Source: AC-32 sp963772975 (GTDB lineage Bacteria; Actinomycetota; Thermoleophilia; Gaiellales; Gaiellaceae). From it: DNA of 64,000 bases. A model generated the notes under the pieces. That model was not told the origin of the DNA. It did not search any database and saw only the letters and a list, made by a program, of their open reading frames with translations. This document shows positions 10,294-18,654 of the stretch, one piece after another (positions within the stretch are counted from its first letter, which is position 1; every line of letters starts with the position of its first letter). Where the stretch lies: the NCBI GenBank assembly GCA_963772975.1, contig CAVYZH010000011.1, positions 310,001 to 374,000 of the forward strand. Direction: 5' to 3'. Position numbers and translations under genes: made by a program.

Positions 10294-11336
10294 TGATCGA
10301 TCTCCGTTCTGACACCAAGACCAAGCCGACGGCGGAGATGCGCGCCGCCATCGCGGCCGCCGAGGTGGGCGACGAGCAGCGCCGCGAGGACCCGACCGTG
10401 AACGAGCTCGAGGCCCGTGCGGCCGAGCTGCTCGGTCAGGAGGAGGCGGTCTTCGTCCCCACCGCGACGATGGCGAACGAGATCGCGCTGCGCCTGCTCG
10501 GCGAGCCCGGCGATGAGGTGGTCGCGGAGCAGAACTCGCACATCTTCATCTCTGAGCTCGGCGGCCCGGCCGTCTTCGCCGGCCTGATGACGAGGCAGCT
10601 GACCTGCGTGGCCGGCCGGTTCACGCCAGACCAGCTGCGCGAGACCGTGCGCCGGGGTGACAACACGCACACGCCGGCGACGAAGATCGTCTCGGTCGAG
10701 AACACCCACAACGCCTCGGGTGGGCGCGTCTGGCCGCTCGACGAGGTGGAGGCGATCGTCGCCACAGCCCGCGAGCTCGGCTTGCGCCTGCACCTCGACG
10801 GCGCGCGGGTGCTGAACGCGGCGACAGCACTCGGTATTCCGGCCGCAGAGATCGGGCGGCCCTTCGACACCGTCACCCTCTGCCTCTCGAAGGGGCTCGG
10901 CTGCCCGCTCGGCGCGCTCGTTGCCGGCTCGCCGGAGCTGATGGCGAAGGCCCGGCGGCTGAAGCACCAGTTCGGCGGCGCGATGCGGCAGGCGGGGATC
11001 GTCGCCGCTGCGGGCGTCTACGCGCTCGAGCATCACGTCGACCGCCTCGCCGAGGACCACGTCCGCGCACGGCGGCTGGCGGAGGGGCTCTACGACGCCG
11101 GGGTGCCCGTCGATCTTGACCAGGTCGAGACGAACTTCGTCCAGGTCGACGTGGGCCCGCTCGGGCTCAGTCCTGCGGAAGCGCTGGAGCGCCTCTCCCA
11201 GCAGGGCGTCGGGCTCTCGATGACCGTGCACCCGACGATCCTGCGGGCGGTGACCCACCTCGACGTCGACGACGAGGAGATCGAGCGCGCGGTCGAGCTG
11301 ATCCCGCGCGCGCTGGGAGCTCTTGCCCGCGCCTGA
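10293..11336 (+). CDS. ltaE: Low-specificity L-threonine aldolase
   Basis: PLP enzyme of the beta-eliminating lyase family that cleaves threonine to glycine and acetaldehyde. The opening IDLRSDTKTKPTAEMRAA, the HLDGARVLNAATA segment and the PLP lysine in TLCLSKGLGCPLGAL are diagnostic. It is 347 residues long, and its ATG overlaps the gcvPB stop by 1 nt. The coupling to the gcv genes suggests it supplies glycine to the cleavage system. Confidence 0.92.
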
Positions 11337-12645
11337 GCGCTTCCGGCGCCTCGTGCTCGAGGCGCAGCGCGCCGGGCGGCTGCCCAGCGTCAGCGCGGCC
11401 GTCTTCCGCGGCGAAGAGCTTGCCTGGAGCGATGCGGTCGGGCTCGCCGACGTCGAGCAGGGCGTCGAGGCCTCGCCGGACACGCAGTACGCGGTGGCCT
11501 CGATCACGAAGACCTTTACCGCCGCGTCGATCCTCCAGCTGCGCGACGCCGGGAAGCTCGACCTCGAGGACCCGCTCTCGAAGCACCTGCCCGAAGCAGC
11601 GCACGGAACGCCGACGTTGCGCCGGATGCTGGCGCATGCGTCCGGCCTGCAGCGCGAGCCGCCAGGCGAGATCTGGGAGACGCTGACCTTCCCCGACGAG
11701 GAGGAGTTGCTGCGCGGGCTGGAGGAGGCCGAGCAGGTTCTGCCGCCGATGGCCGCCTGGCACTACTCGAACCTCGCCTACGCGCTGCTCGGGATCGTCG
11801 TCGCCCGGATCTCCGGCATCCCGTTCCGCGACTACGTGCAGGAGCGGCTGCTCGAGCCGCTTGGGCTCGAGCGGACGACCTGGGGGCCGGGCGAGAGCTC
11901 CGCGCTGCCGTACTTCATCGAGCCCTACTCGGACTCGGTGCGGCGCGAGCCCGTGCTCGAGCTCGGCGGCAAGGGCGGCGAGTCGGGCCTCTACAGCACG
12001 GTCGGCGACCTCGCGCGCTGGGGTGCGTTCCTCTGCGACCCGGACGAAGCGGTGCTGGCCTCCTCTTCAGTGGGGGAGATGCACGACCTGAACGTGATGG
12101 CCGACGCGAACTGGACACGCGGCTGGGGCCTCGGGATCGAGCTCTCGCGGCGCGGCGAGCGGGTCTTCGGCGGTCACACCGGCGGCTTCCCGGGCTTCCT
12201 CTCGATCCTCGCCTACTCCCGCCGCGACCGGATCGGGGCAGTCGTACTGACGAACGCCGGCAACTGGCCTAACCTGAGCGCGACCGGCCTCGGGCTGGCC
12301 GAGGCGGCGCTCGAGGAGCTGCTACCCGAGCTCGAGCCGTGGAAGCCCGAGCAGGCGCCGCCGGCCGAGATCGTGACGCTGCTGGGGCGCTGGTGGTCGG
12401 AGGGCGACGAGTCGATCTTCAGCTGGCGCGGCGGCAAACTCGAAGCACGACTCGCGGACGCGCCGCCTGAGCGCGAGCCGTCGGTGTTCGAGCCCGAGGG
12501 CGACGACCGCTTCCGCGTCGTCTCGGGCGGCGAGCGCGGCGAGACGCTGCGCGTGGTGCGGGACGAGAGCGGCGAGGTCGTGAAGCTCTACTGGGCGACG
12601 TACCCGTTCACGCGCACGGCGGAAGTCTTCGGGCCCGCGAGCTAG
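11323..12645 (+). CDS. Serine hydrolase of the beta-lactamase / penicillin-binding class C family
   Basis: The class C-type active-site motifs are present: SxxK as SITK near residue 60, YxN as YSN near residue 148, and an HTGG motif near residue 286 in place of KTG. A separate C-terminal domain of about 100 residues follows. No signal peptide is seen, so it is probably a cytoplasmic esterase or peptidase; the substrate is unknown. It begins at TTG 11323 inside the end of ltaE and probably belongs to the same transcript. It converges with the exchanger gene and shares 4 nt with it. Confidence 0.85.
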   Translation: MPAPERFRRLVLEAQRAGRLPSVSAAVFRGEELAWSDAVGLADVEQGVEASPDTQYAVASITKTFTAASILQLRDAGKLDLEDPLSKHLPEAAHGTPTLRRMLAHASGLQREPPGEIWETLTFPDEEELLRGLEEAEQVLPPMAAWHYSNLAYALLGIVVARISGIPFRDYVQERLLEPLGLERTTWGPGESSALPYFIEPYSDSVRREPVLELGGKGGESGLYSTVGDLARWGAFLCDPDEAVLASSSVGEMHDLNVMADANWTRGWGLGIELSRRGERVFGGHTGGFPGFLSILAYSRRDRIGAVVLTNAGNWPNLSATGLGLAEAALEELLPELEPWKPEQAPPAEIVTLLGRWWSEGDESIFSWRGGKLEARLADAPPEREPSVFEPEGDDRFRVVSGGERGETLRVVRDESGEVVKLYWATYPFTRTAEVFGPAS

Positions 12646-13700
12646 CGGTCACCGGCGACGTAGAAGCCGAACGCCACGCCGGCATAGACGGCGACGAGCA
12701 GGAACCCTTCCCAGCGCCGACCGCGACCGTCGGCCAGCAGCAGCGCGACGAGCGCCGCCGCGCCGCCCATCGCCGCCAGCTCGACCGGCCGGAACGTGAG
12801 CGGGAGCGCCGGCCGCACGAGCCACGAGAGCAGCGCTACGGCGGGGGTCACCAGCAGCGCCACCTGCGCGCTCGAAGAGACGGCGATCTCGCTGGCCAGC
12901 CGCAGCTTCCCCCGTGAGGCGATCACGATCGCGCCGCCATGCTCGGCCGCGTTGCCGACGATCGCCACGATCACCGTTGCGATGAAGAACTGCGACAAGC
13001 CGACCGACTCGGCGAACGCGTGCAGCGAGTGCACGAGCGTCTCGCTGATCAGCGCCGTGACGACCGTCGCGGCGCCGAGCGCGAGGAGCGAGACGGTCAA
13101 CGTCCAGCCGCCTTCGGCCGCTTCGTCGCCGCTCTCCTCGTGCAGCCGCTTGTGCCGTCGCAGCGAGTACCTCGTCACCACGCCGTAAAGGACGAGCAGC
13201 ACGATCGCGACCGGGATCGTCAACACCGCCAGCGAGTGACGCTCTGGGTTGCCCGTCCAGCCGGGAACCGACGGCACCAGGAAGAGCACGGTCGCAACGA
13301 GCACGAGCCCGAGCTGCAGGAGCAGCGAGAAGCGGTCGAGCGGCCGCCCGTGGCCGCCCTGGCCGCCGAAGATCAGCGCAACGCCGAGCACGAGCAGGAT
13401 GTTCGAGACGACGCTCCCGGCGAGCGAGCCGCGCACCACGTCGGGAAGCGACTCGTTGACCGCGAAGAGGGCGATGATCAGCTCGGGCGCGTTGCCGAAG
13501 CTCGCGTTCAGGAACCCGCCGATCCCCGGCCCCGTGTGCTCGCCCGCCTGCTCGGTCGCCTCGCCGATCAGCCACGCGAGCGGCACGAGCGACGCCGCCG
13601 CGGCGACGAACAGCGTCGTGTCGTCGGCGTCGAAGACGAAGCGCAGGAGAAGCGTGATCGGGGCCAGCACCAGCGACGCCCAGAGGAGCTTGCGGCCCAC
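12642..13700 (-). CDS. Calcium/proton exchanger (CaCA superfamily, Cax type)
   Basis: Integral membrane antiporter of 352 residues with about ten hydrophobic segments. Both alpha-repeat signatures are visible: FGNAPELIIALFA near residue 88 and VGNAAEHGGAIVIA near residue 260, each with the acidic residue used for cation binding. The family exports Ca2+ or related cations in exchange for protons. The GTG start at 13700 lies 6 nt from a TAGGCT -10 element on the same strand, which fits a leaderless transcript. Confidence 0.88.
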   Translation of the reverse strand: MGRKLLWASLVLAPITLLLRFVFDADDTTLFVAAAASLVPLAWLIGEATEQAGEHTGPGIGGFLNASFGNAPELIIALFAVNESLPDVVRGSLAGSVVSNILLVLGVALIFGGQGGHGRPLDRFSLLLQLGLVLVATVLFLVPSVPGWTGNPERHSLAVLTIPVAIVLLVLYGVVTRYSLRRHKRLHEESGDEAAEGGWTLTVSLLALGAATVVTALISETLVHSLHAFAESVGLSQFFIATVIVAIVGNAAEHGGAIVIASRGKLRLASEIAVSSSAQVALLVTPAVALLSWLVRPALPLTFRPVELAAMGGAAALVALLLADGRGRRWEGFLLVAVYAGVAFGFYVAGDR

Positions 13701-13706
13701 GGCGCT

Positions 13707-13712
13707 AGCCTA
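13707..13712 (-). promoter_or_regulatory. Leaderless-type -10 element of the cation exchanger
   Basis: On the minus strand TAGGCT is separated from the GTG start by 6 nt (AGCGCC). This spacing would place the transcription start at the first base of the start codon. Confidence 0.5.
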
Positions 13713-13815
13713 GTCGCGTGGTCGGTTTTCCCGATGTGTCGACCGGTCGTTTCCGACGGAGCACGGGCACAGCCCGCGCTCCTGAAGCCGGCATCGCAAG
13801 CGACGCCTCAGCCGC

Positions 13816-14526
13816 ATGCTGAAGGCAGTTCTCTTCGACTGGGGCGACACGCTGATGCAGTTCGTCTACTCGCCCGAGCTGGTCGCGGCCGGCCATCGCG
13901 CGGGGCTCGCGGCGATCGGGCAGGCCGAGCGCCCGGAGCTGACGGAGCACTTCCGCGAGGAGTACGAGCCGCTCTTCTGGGCACCGGGGACGATCGAGGA
14001 GATCGAGTACCCGCAGCTCGTGCTCCGGCTGCTGCGGGACTTCGAGATCGAGGTCGACGAGCAGCAGCTCGACCGCTTCCTCGAAGCCGAGCACCGCGCC
14101 TGGGACCCGGCGCGTGTGCTGGCGGCACACACGCATCCGCTGCTGGAGGCGCTGCGCGAGCTCGGCCTAAGGCTCGGCCTAGTCTCGAACGCGTTTGACC
14201 CGGGCTGGCTGCTGCACCGCGACCTCGAGCAGTTGGGCCTGGCCGAGCGGCTCGACTTCAGCGTCTTCTCCTCGGAGGTCGGGCTGCGCAAGCCGCACCC
14301 GGCGATCTTCGAGCGCGCGCTCCAGGCGCTCGAGGTCGAGCCGGAGCAGGCGCTCTTCGTGGGCGACCGGCTCTTCGAGGATGTCCGTGGCGCGGCCGAG
14401 CTCGGGATGACGACCGCGCAGGCACTCTGGTTCCGGGCCGACGAGCACCCGGACGGCGCGGAGCCCGACTACCAGGCGTTCACGCAGCTGGACGTCCTCA
14501 ACGTCGCGCGCCGGCTCGCTCCCTAG
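13816..14526 (+). CDS. HAD-superfamily hydrolase
   Basis: Phosphatase-type HAD protein of 236 residues. Motif I is FDWGDTLMQF near residue 8, where the first Asp is the nucleophile and the second the acid/base. Motif II is LVSNAF, the motif III lysine is in GLRKPHPAIF, and motif IV is VGDRLFEDV. The cap sequence is helical, so this is a subfamily I protein such as a phosphoglycolate- or haloacid-type phosphatase. The substrate cannot be read from sequence. Confidence 0.88.
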   Translation: MLKAVLFDWGDTLMQFVYSPELVAAGHRAGLAAIGQAERPELTEHFREEYEPLFWAPGTIEEIEYPQLVLRLLRDFEIEVDEQQLDRFLEAEHRAWDPARVLAAHTHPLLEALRELGLRLGLVSNAFDPGWLLHRDLEQLGLAERLDFSVFSSEVGLRKPHPAIFERALQALEVEPEQALFVGDRLFEDVRGAAELGMTTAQALWFRADEHPDGAEPDYQAFTQLDVLNVARRLAP

Positions 14527-14587
14527 CCTCTGACGCGTACGTTGTCAAGTCTTGCGGAGCGTGGTCTCCAGCACCCACAATCAGGTC

Positions 14588-15004
14588 ATGGAGACACGCG
14601 AGCAGGCGGCCGCCCAGCCGACCGAGCTTCCGCTCCGCCCCCAGGACGAGGTCGAATGCCGCCGCTGCGGCGTCCACTGCGACAAGGTCGTGTACCCCGG
14701 CGCGTGCGTCGAGCGCGGGTGCCCCTTCGTCTACGCGTACGAGGAGTTCGGCCACACCTACATGGGCTGCCTGATGAAGGTCTTCTCGGTCGAGATCGAC
14801 TTCGACCTGCTGCGCGCGGCCGAGTCGCGTCGCGCCGGCTTCGGCGCGGTACGCGCGACGTCCCCGGCGCTGCCGATGTGCCGCAGCGAGGTCGAGGGGT
14901 GCTACGAGAGCCGGACCGACGAGCGGGGCTGCGTCAACCCCGAGTTCCACGAGCTGCCGGTCGGCGAGCCGAGCTTCCGGGTTTTCGCGCGGATCACTTC
15001 GTAG
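14588..15004 (+). CDS. Cysteine-rich protein of unknown function
   Basis: I do not recognise this family. From the ATG at 14588 it is 138 residues with nine cysteines, in patterns CRRCGVHC, GACVERGC, MGCLM, and later PMC, GCY and GCV. That spacing suggests two metal or iron-sulfur sites. There is no signal peptide or membrane segment. ATG 14588 is preferred over upstream TTG 14552 because the cysteine block starts soon after it and a weak CACAAT hexamer lies 6 nt before it. It converges with the endonuclease IV gene and overlaps it by 11 nt. Confidence 0.6.
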   Translation: METREQAAAQPTELPLRPQDEVECRRCGVHCDKVVYPGACVERGCPFVYAYEEFGHTYMGCLMKVFSVEIDFDLLRAAESRRAGFGAVRATSPALPMCRSEVEGCYESRTDERGCVNPEFHELPVGEPSFRVFARITS

Positions 15005-15836
15005 CCTTCCTGTGAAGCGCCCGTAGCTTCTGCATCTGCTCGGCATCCGGGCCGTGCCCGTCGCCGGGTACCTCGAGCAGCCCCGGCAGTCCCTGCAGCT
15101 TGGGGTGGCCGAGGAAGACGGCCAGCTTGTTGCCGATCAGGCCGTCGCCGATGTTCTCGTGCCGGTCGCGGTTCGAGCCGAGCGGCTCCTTCGAGTCGTT
15201 CACGTGCAGGCAGCGCAGGCGCTCGAGGCCGATCTCGCGGTCGAGCTGCCCGAGCAGGTCGTCCAGCACGGCCGGCTTGGTGATGTCGTAGCCGGAGGCG
15301 AAGAGGTGGCACGAATCCAGGCAGACACCGAGCCGCTCGTGGCGGCCGGCCGCGTCGTAGATCGCCGCCAGCTCTTCGAGCGAGCGGCCGACCGTGTCGC
15401 CTGCCCCGGCCGTGTCTTCCATGCAAAGCCACGTCGTCTCGTTGGTGCGCTCGAGCGCCGTGCGGAGAGCGGGCACGACGCGCTCCAGCCCGGCGTCGAA
15501 ACCGGACCCGAGGTGCGAGCCGACGTGGAAGACGACCGCGTCGGCCGCGATCGCGCAGGCCGTGTCGACGGTCGAGCTCAGCGTGGTGACGCTCTTCTCG
15601 TAGAAGTCGTCCTTGGGGCTGGCGAGGTTGATCAGGTAGAGCGCGTGGACGGTGACCGCGCCGATCCCGAGCTCCTCGCGCCGGGCGCGAAACGCCTCGA
15701 GCTCGGCCGGGTCGTGGTCGGGGAAGCGCCAGGCCCGCGGGCTCTGGACGAACAGCTGCACCGCATCCATTCCGAAGGCGTGCGCGTTCTCGAGCGCCTT
15801 CTTGATCCCGCCCGAGCAGTGGCCGCCAAGGAGCAT
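14994..15836 (-). CDS. nfo: Endonuclease IV, AP endonuclease
   Basis: Zinc-dependent TIM-barrel AP endonuclease that cuts DNA 5' to abasic sites. Metal-site segments in order are VFHVGSHLG, CMEDTAGAG, CLDSCHLFASGYD, CLHVNDSK, HENIGDG and LLEVPGDG, together providing the His, Glu and Asp ligands of the trinuclear zinc site. It is 280 residues. It is 10 nt downstream of the AlkZ-like gene on the same strand, so the two are probably co-transcribed and act in sequence. Confidence 0.92.
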   Translation of the reverse strand: MLLGGHCSGGIKKALENAHAFGMDAVQLFVQSPRAWRFPDHDPAELEAFRARREELGIGAVTVHALYLINLASPKDDFYEKSVTTLSSTVDTACAIAADAVVFHVGSHLGSGFDAGLERVVPALRTALERTNETTWLCMEDTAGAGDTVGRSLEELAAIYDAAGRHERLGVCLDSCHLFASGYDITKPAVLDDLLGQLDREIGLERLRCLHVNDSKEPLGSNRDRHENIGDGLIGNKLAVFLGHPKLQGLPGLLEVPGDGHGPDAEQMQKLRALHRKATK

Positions 15837-15846
15837 GTCGCCGACG

Positions 15847-16866
15847 CTACCCGAGCCACGCTTCCAGGCGCCGCGCCTCTTCCGCGAGTTCGCGCCGGGC
15901 CGTGCGCGGGAGCGGCTCGAAGGGCTCGGTCACGACTCGCCGCTTCTCGACGCGCCAGCTGCCGGCCACGTAGCCGTCGACCGTGAACGTCGGCTGGACG
16001 TCGGCGTTCTTGCGCACGACGAGCTTGCGGTAGGCCTCCGGGAGGACGCGCTGCCGGTCGAGCAGGACATTGTCGAACTTCGGCAGCAACCGGACCGGAG
16101 CGGGCGTGTCGGCAGCCGGCCTCGGCGCGCGTGGTAGGTCGAGCAGCTCGCGGCCGCGGTCGTCGCGCAGCCGGACGAGGCCGTCGAGCAGGTGTGCGAA
16201 GCGGCCGACCTTCAACCCCGACCAGCCCGAGATCTCGGCGCGGGTCGCGGGACCGAAGGCTGTCAGGTAGCGCCGCACCATCGCCTCGCGGGCGGCCTCG
16301 CCGTCCTCCTCGTCGTGCTCCAGCGCGAGGAAGGTCGGGTTGTGGATCGGGGCGCGCCAGCGACTGGACTCAGGCGAGTGCGCGATGCGTGACCTGAGCC
16401 GGATCGCGTACCAGATGCCGTTGCTGCCGTCGTTCGGCACGCCGCGCTCCCGCTCGAGCCAGGTGAGCACTTCGCTCCGCGTCCGCGGCTCCGAGCAGTA
16501 CTCGCGCAACGGCTCGGCCACCTGCTCGGCGATGGCTTCCAGCTCGGGTGTCACCCACCCTGGCGGGTCACCGGCGAGCGCTGCGCCGAAGAGGGCGAAA
16601 TCGCGAGCCGTGACCGTGTGCACGGTGCCGCGCATCAGCAGCCCGCGCACGGCGCGTCCGCTCAGGAGCGCGCGGTCGAGCGCCTCTGGCCGGAAGCCGT
16701 CCAACCGCGCCCACAGTCCGACATAGGCGGTCGCGGCGAGCTGCGACTGGAGCCCGGCCACCCGCTCGAGCGCCGGGACGACGCCGAGCCGGACGCGCTT
16801 TAGGAGCAGCTGGCGAGCGAGCGTCGCGCGGTTCAGCTCGCGCTGTGTCAGGACGCGCTCGGCCAC
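15847..16866 (-). CDS. AlkZ/YcaQ-like winged-helix DNA glycosylase
   Basis: Protein of 339 residues that matches the winged-helix family (HTH_42) to which AlkZ and YcaQ belong. That family unhooks interstrand crosslinks or removes bulky alkylated bases. The N-terminal segment ERVAGLQSQLA places Gln-x-Gln at residues 40-42, the position and form of the AlkZ-type catalytic QxQ motif; LLMRGTVHTVTARDF follows. The GTG start lies 6 nt from a TAGCGT -10 element on its own strand. Its co-directional neighbour is an AP endonuclease, which supports a base-excision role. The specific substrate is unknown. Confidence 0.78.
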   Translation of the reverse strand: MAERVLTQRELNRATLARQLLLKRVRLGVVPALERVAGLQSQLAATAYVGLWARLDGFRPEALDRALLSGRAVRGLLMRGTVHTVTARDFALFGAALAGDPPGWVTPELEAIAEQVAEPLREYCSEPRTRSEVLTWLERERGVPNDGSNGIWYAIRLRSRIAHSPESSRWRAPIHNPTFLALEHDEEDGEAAREAMVRRYLTAFGPATRAEISGWSGLKVGRFAHLLDGLVRLRDDRGRELLDLPRAPRPAADTPAPVRLLPKFDNVLLDRQRVLPEAYRKLVVRKNADVQPTFTVDGYVAGSWRVEKRRVVTEPFEPLPRTARRELAEEARRLEAWLG

Positions 16867-16871
16867 GCCAG

Positions 16872-16878
16872 TACGCTA
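16872..16878. promoter_or_regulatory. Overlapping divergent -10 elements (gltX and glycosylase)
   Basis: The heptamer TACGCTA reads as TACGCT on the plus strand (16872-16877) and as TAGCGT on the minus strand (16873-16878). The plus-strand element is 7 nt before the gltX ATG at 16885 and the minus-strand element is 6 nt before the glycosylase GTG. One site could therefore start both leaderless transcripts. Confidence 0.55.
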
Positions 16879-16884
16879 GTGACG

Positions 16885-18159
16885 ATGAGCGTCCGCGTTC
16901 GGATCGCGCCGAGCCCGACGGGCTTCCTCCACATCGGGAACGTCCGCACGGCGCTCTTCAACTGGCTCTTCGCGCGCCACGAGGGCGGCGAGTTCCGGCT
17001 GCGGATCGAGAACACCGACACGAGCCGCGAGGTCGCCGAGTCGACGGAGCAGATTCAGGAGTCGCTGCGCTGGCTCGGGCTGCAATGGGACGGCGACGTG
17101 ACCTTCCAGCTCGACCGGCAGAAAGATTGCGTCGAGGTCGCGGAGCGGCTGCTGGCGGAGGGCAAGGCGTACGAGGACGAAGGCGCGGTCCGTTTCCGCA
17201 TGCCCGACGAAGGCATCACCGCCTGGGACGACGTCGTGCGCGGCCGGGTCGAGGTCCCGAACGAGAAGCTCGAGGACCTCGTGCTCGTCCGCTCCGACGG
17301 CAGGCCGACCTACAACTTCGCCTCCCCGCTCGAGGACGTCTGGGACGGGATCACGCACGTGATCCGCGGCGAGGACCACATCTCGAACACGCCGAAGCAG
17401 CTCAACCTGATCGGCGCGATCGGTGCCGACGTCCCTGTCTACGCGCACGTTTCCCACGTCCTCGGCGCGGACGGTCGATCTCTCTCGAAGCGCCACGGCT
17501 CGGTCACCGTCGACGACTTTCGCGAGCAGGGGTACTACCCGCCCGCGCTCGTGAACTTCCTAGCGCTGCTCGGCTGGAGCTACGACGACAGGACCACGAT
17601 CATGTCGGTCGACGAGCTCATCGAGCGCTTCTCGCTCGACCGCGTCGTCCCGAGCCCGGCTGTCTTCGACTACGCGAAGCTCGACTGGATGAACGGCGTC
17701 TACCTGCGCTCGCTGCCGCCGGGCGAGTACGCCGACGTCCTCGTCGCATACCTACGCGAGCAGGGCTACGAGTGGGACGAGCAGCGTGTCCGGAAGGTCG
17801 CTCCACTCGTGCAGGAGAAGATCGCGACCCTGGGCGAGTTCCCGGCCTTCGCCGGGTTCTTCTTCGCGCGCGTCGAGCCCGAGAGCGCGGTGGACGGTGA
17901 GATACTGCCCGCCGCGGCCGAGGCGCTCGCGCAGGTCGACCCGTTCGAGGCCGGTGAGATCGAGTCGACGCTGCGCGGTGTGGCCGAGCGGCTCGGGCTT
18001 AAGCCCCGCGACGCGTTTCAGCCCATTCGCCTGGCCGTGACCGGCAGGAAGGTGTCGCCCGGCCTGTTCGAGAGCCTGGAGCTCCTCGGGCGCGAGGAGT
18101 CCCTTGCGCGACTCGCCGGCAGCGGCCGTGGCGGGGCGAGCGGGTCCAGCGCGCGCTGA
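16885..18159 (+). CDS. gltX: Glutamyl-tRNA synthetase
   Basis: Class I aminoacyl-tRNA synthetase. The HIGH motif is HIGN in PSPTGFLHIGNVRTAL, and the KMSKS equivalent is LSKRHGSVTV near residue 205. FRLRIENTDTSR and NFASPLEDVWDGITHVIRGEDH are standard. At about 424 residues it is shorter than most bacterial GltX because the C-terminal anticodon domain is small. ATG 16885 is preferred to GTG 16879 because TACGCT lies 7 nt before it. Whether it is discriminating for tRNA-Gln was not determined. Confidence 0.95.
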   Translation: MSVRVRIAPSPTGFLHIGNVRTALFNWLFARHEGGEFRLRIENTDTSREVAESTEQIQESLRWLGLQWDGDVTFQLDRQKDCVEVAERLLAEGKAYEDEGAVRFRMPDEGITAWDDVVRGRVEVPNEKLEDLVLVRSDGRPTYNFASPLEDVWDGITHVIRGEDHISNTPKQLNLIGAIGADVPVYAHVSHVLGADGRSLSKRHGSVTVDDFREQGYYPPALVNFLALLGWSYDDRTTIMSVDELIERFSLDRVVPSPAVFDYAKLDWMNGVYLRSLPPGEYADVLVAYLREQGYEWDEQRVRKVAPLVQEKIATLGEFPAFAGFFFARVEPESAVDGEILPAAAEALAQVDPFEAGEIESTLRGVAERLGLKPRDAFQPIRLAVTGRKVSPGLFESLELLGREESLARLAGSGRGGASGSSAR

Positions 18160-18270
18160 AACAGAAGCCAGGCGCGCCTTCGGTAGATCGGTGTCGGCTG
18201 GGGGAGACCGTCCGCGGTCCCTATCATTTCTGAGTGATAAAACGCGCGAAGCGGGCAAACAGATACGGCA

Positions 18271-18642
18271 GTGCCCTCAACGCCAGTAGGCCCGACGGTC
18301 CTGATCGTCGACGACGACGCGTCGCTGCGCCTGCTCTGCCGGGTCAATCTCGAGCTCGAGGGCTACCACGTGCTCGAGGCTCCGAGCGTCGCCGCCGCAG
18401 AGGATGCCGTATCGTCGGACCCGGTCGACCTCTTCCTGCTCGACATCCACATCGGCGCCGACGACGGGCTGGCGCTGATGCGTTCGCTGCGGGCGCGCGA
18501 GCACAATGCGCCGATCGTGCTCTTCACCGGGAGCGCGACGCTCGACTCGATCACGGTCGCGGAAGCCGACGGCGTCGTCCCGAAGCCGTTCCGGCTCGAG
18601 CAGCTGCTCGACGTCGTTCGCGCGCTTGCGCCGCACAGGTAG
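18271..18642 (+). CDS. Single-domain response regulator receiver
   Basis: CheY-like receiver of 123 residues with no output domain. The acidic pair DDD in LIVDDDASLRL, the phosphoacceptor Asp in LFLLDIHIG near residue 60, the Thr in LFTGSA and the Lys in VPKPFR are all present, so it should be phosphorylatable. No histidine kinase is nearby, so the partner is unknown. It lies between gltX and a peptidase gene, both on the same strand. Confidence 0.9.
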   Translation: MPSTPVGPTVLIVDDDASLRLLCRVNLELEGYHVLEAPSVAAAEDAVSSDPVDLFLLDIHIGADDGLALMRSLRAREHNAPIVLFTGSATLDSITVAEADGVVPKPFRLEQLLDVVRALAPHR

Positions 18643-18645
18643 ATT
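18640..18645 (+). promoter_or_regulatory. Possible -10 element of the M3-like peptidase gene
   Basis: TAGATT lies 9 nt before the ATG at 18655 and overlaps the end of the receiver gene. It fits the window-wide leaderless pattern but with longer spacing than most. Confidence 0.35.
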
Positions 18646-18654
18646 CACGCCCCG

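Noticed and set aside
18222..18239. TATCA/TGATA inverted repeat before the receiver gene as an operator
   Set aside because: Only five base pairs, no second copy, and no regulator gene is adjacent, so it could arise by chance.
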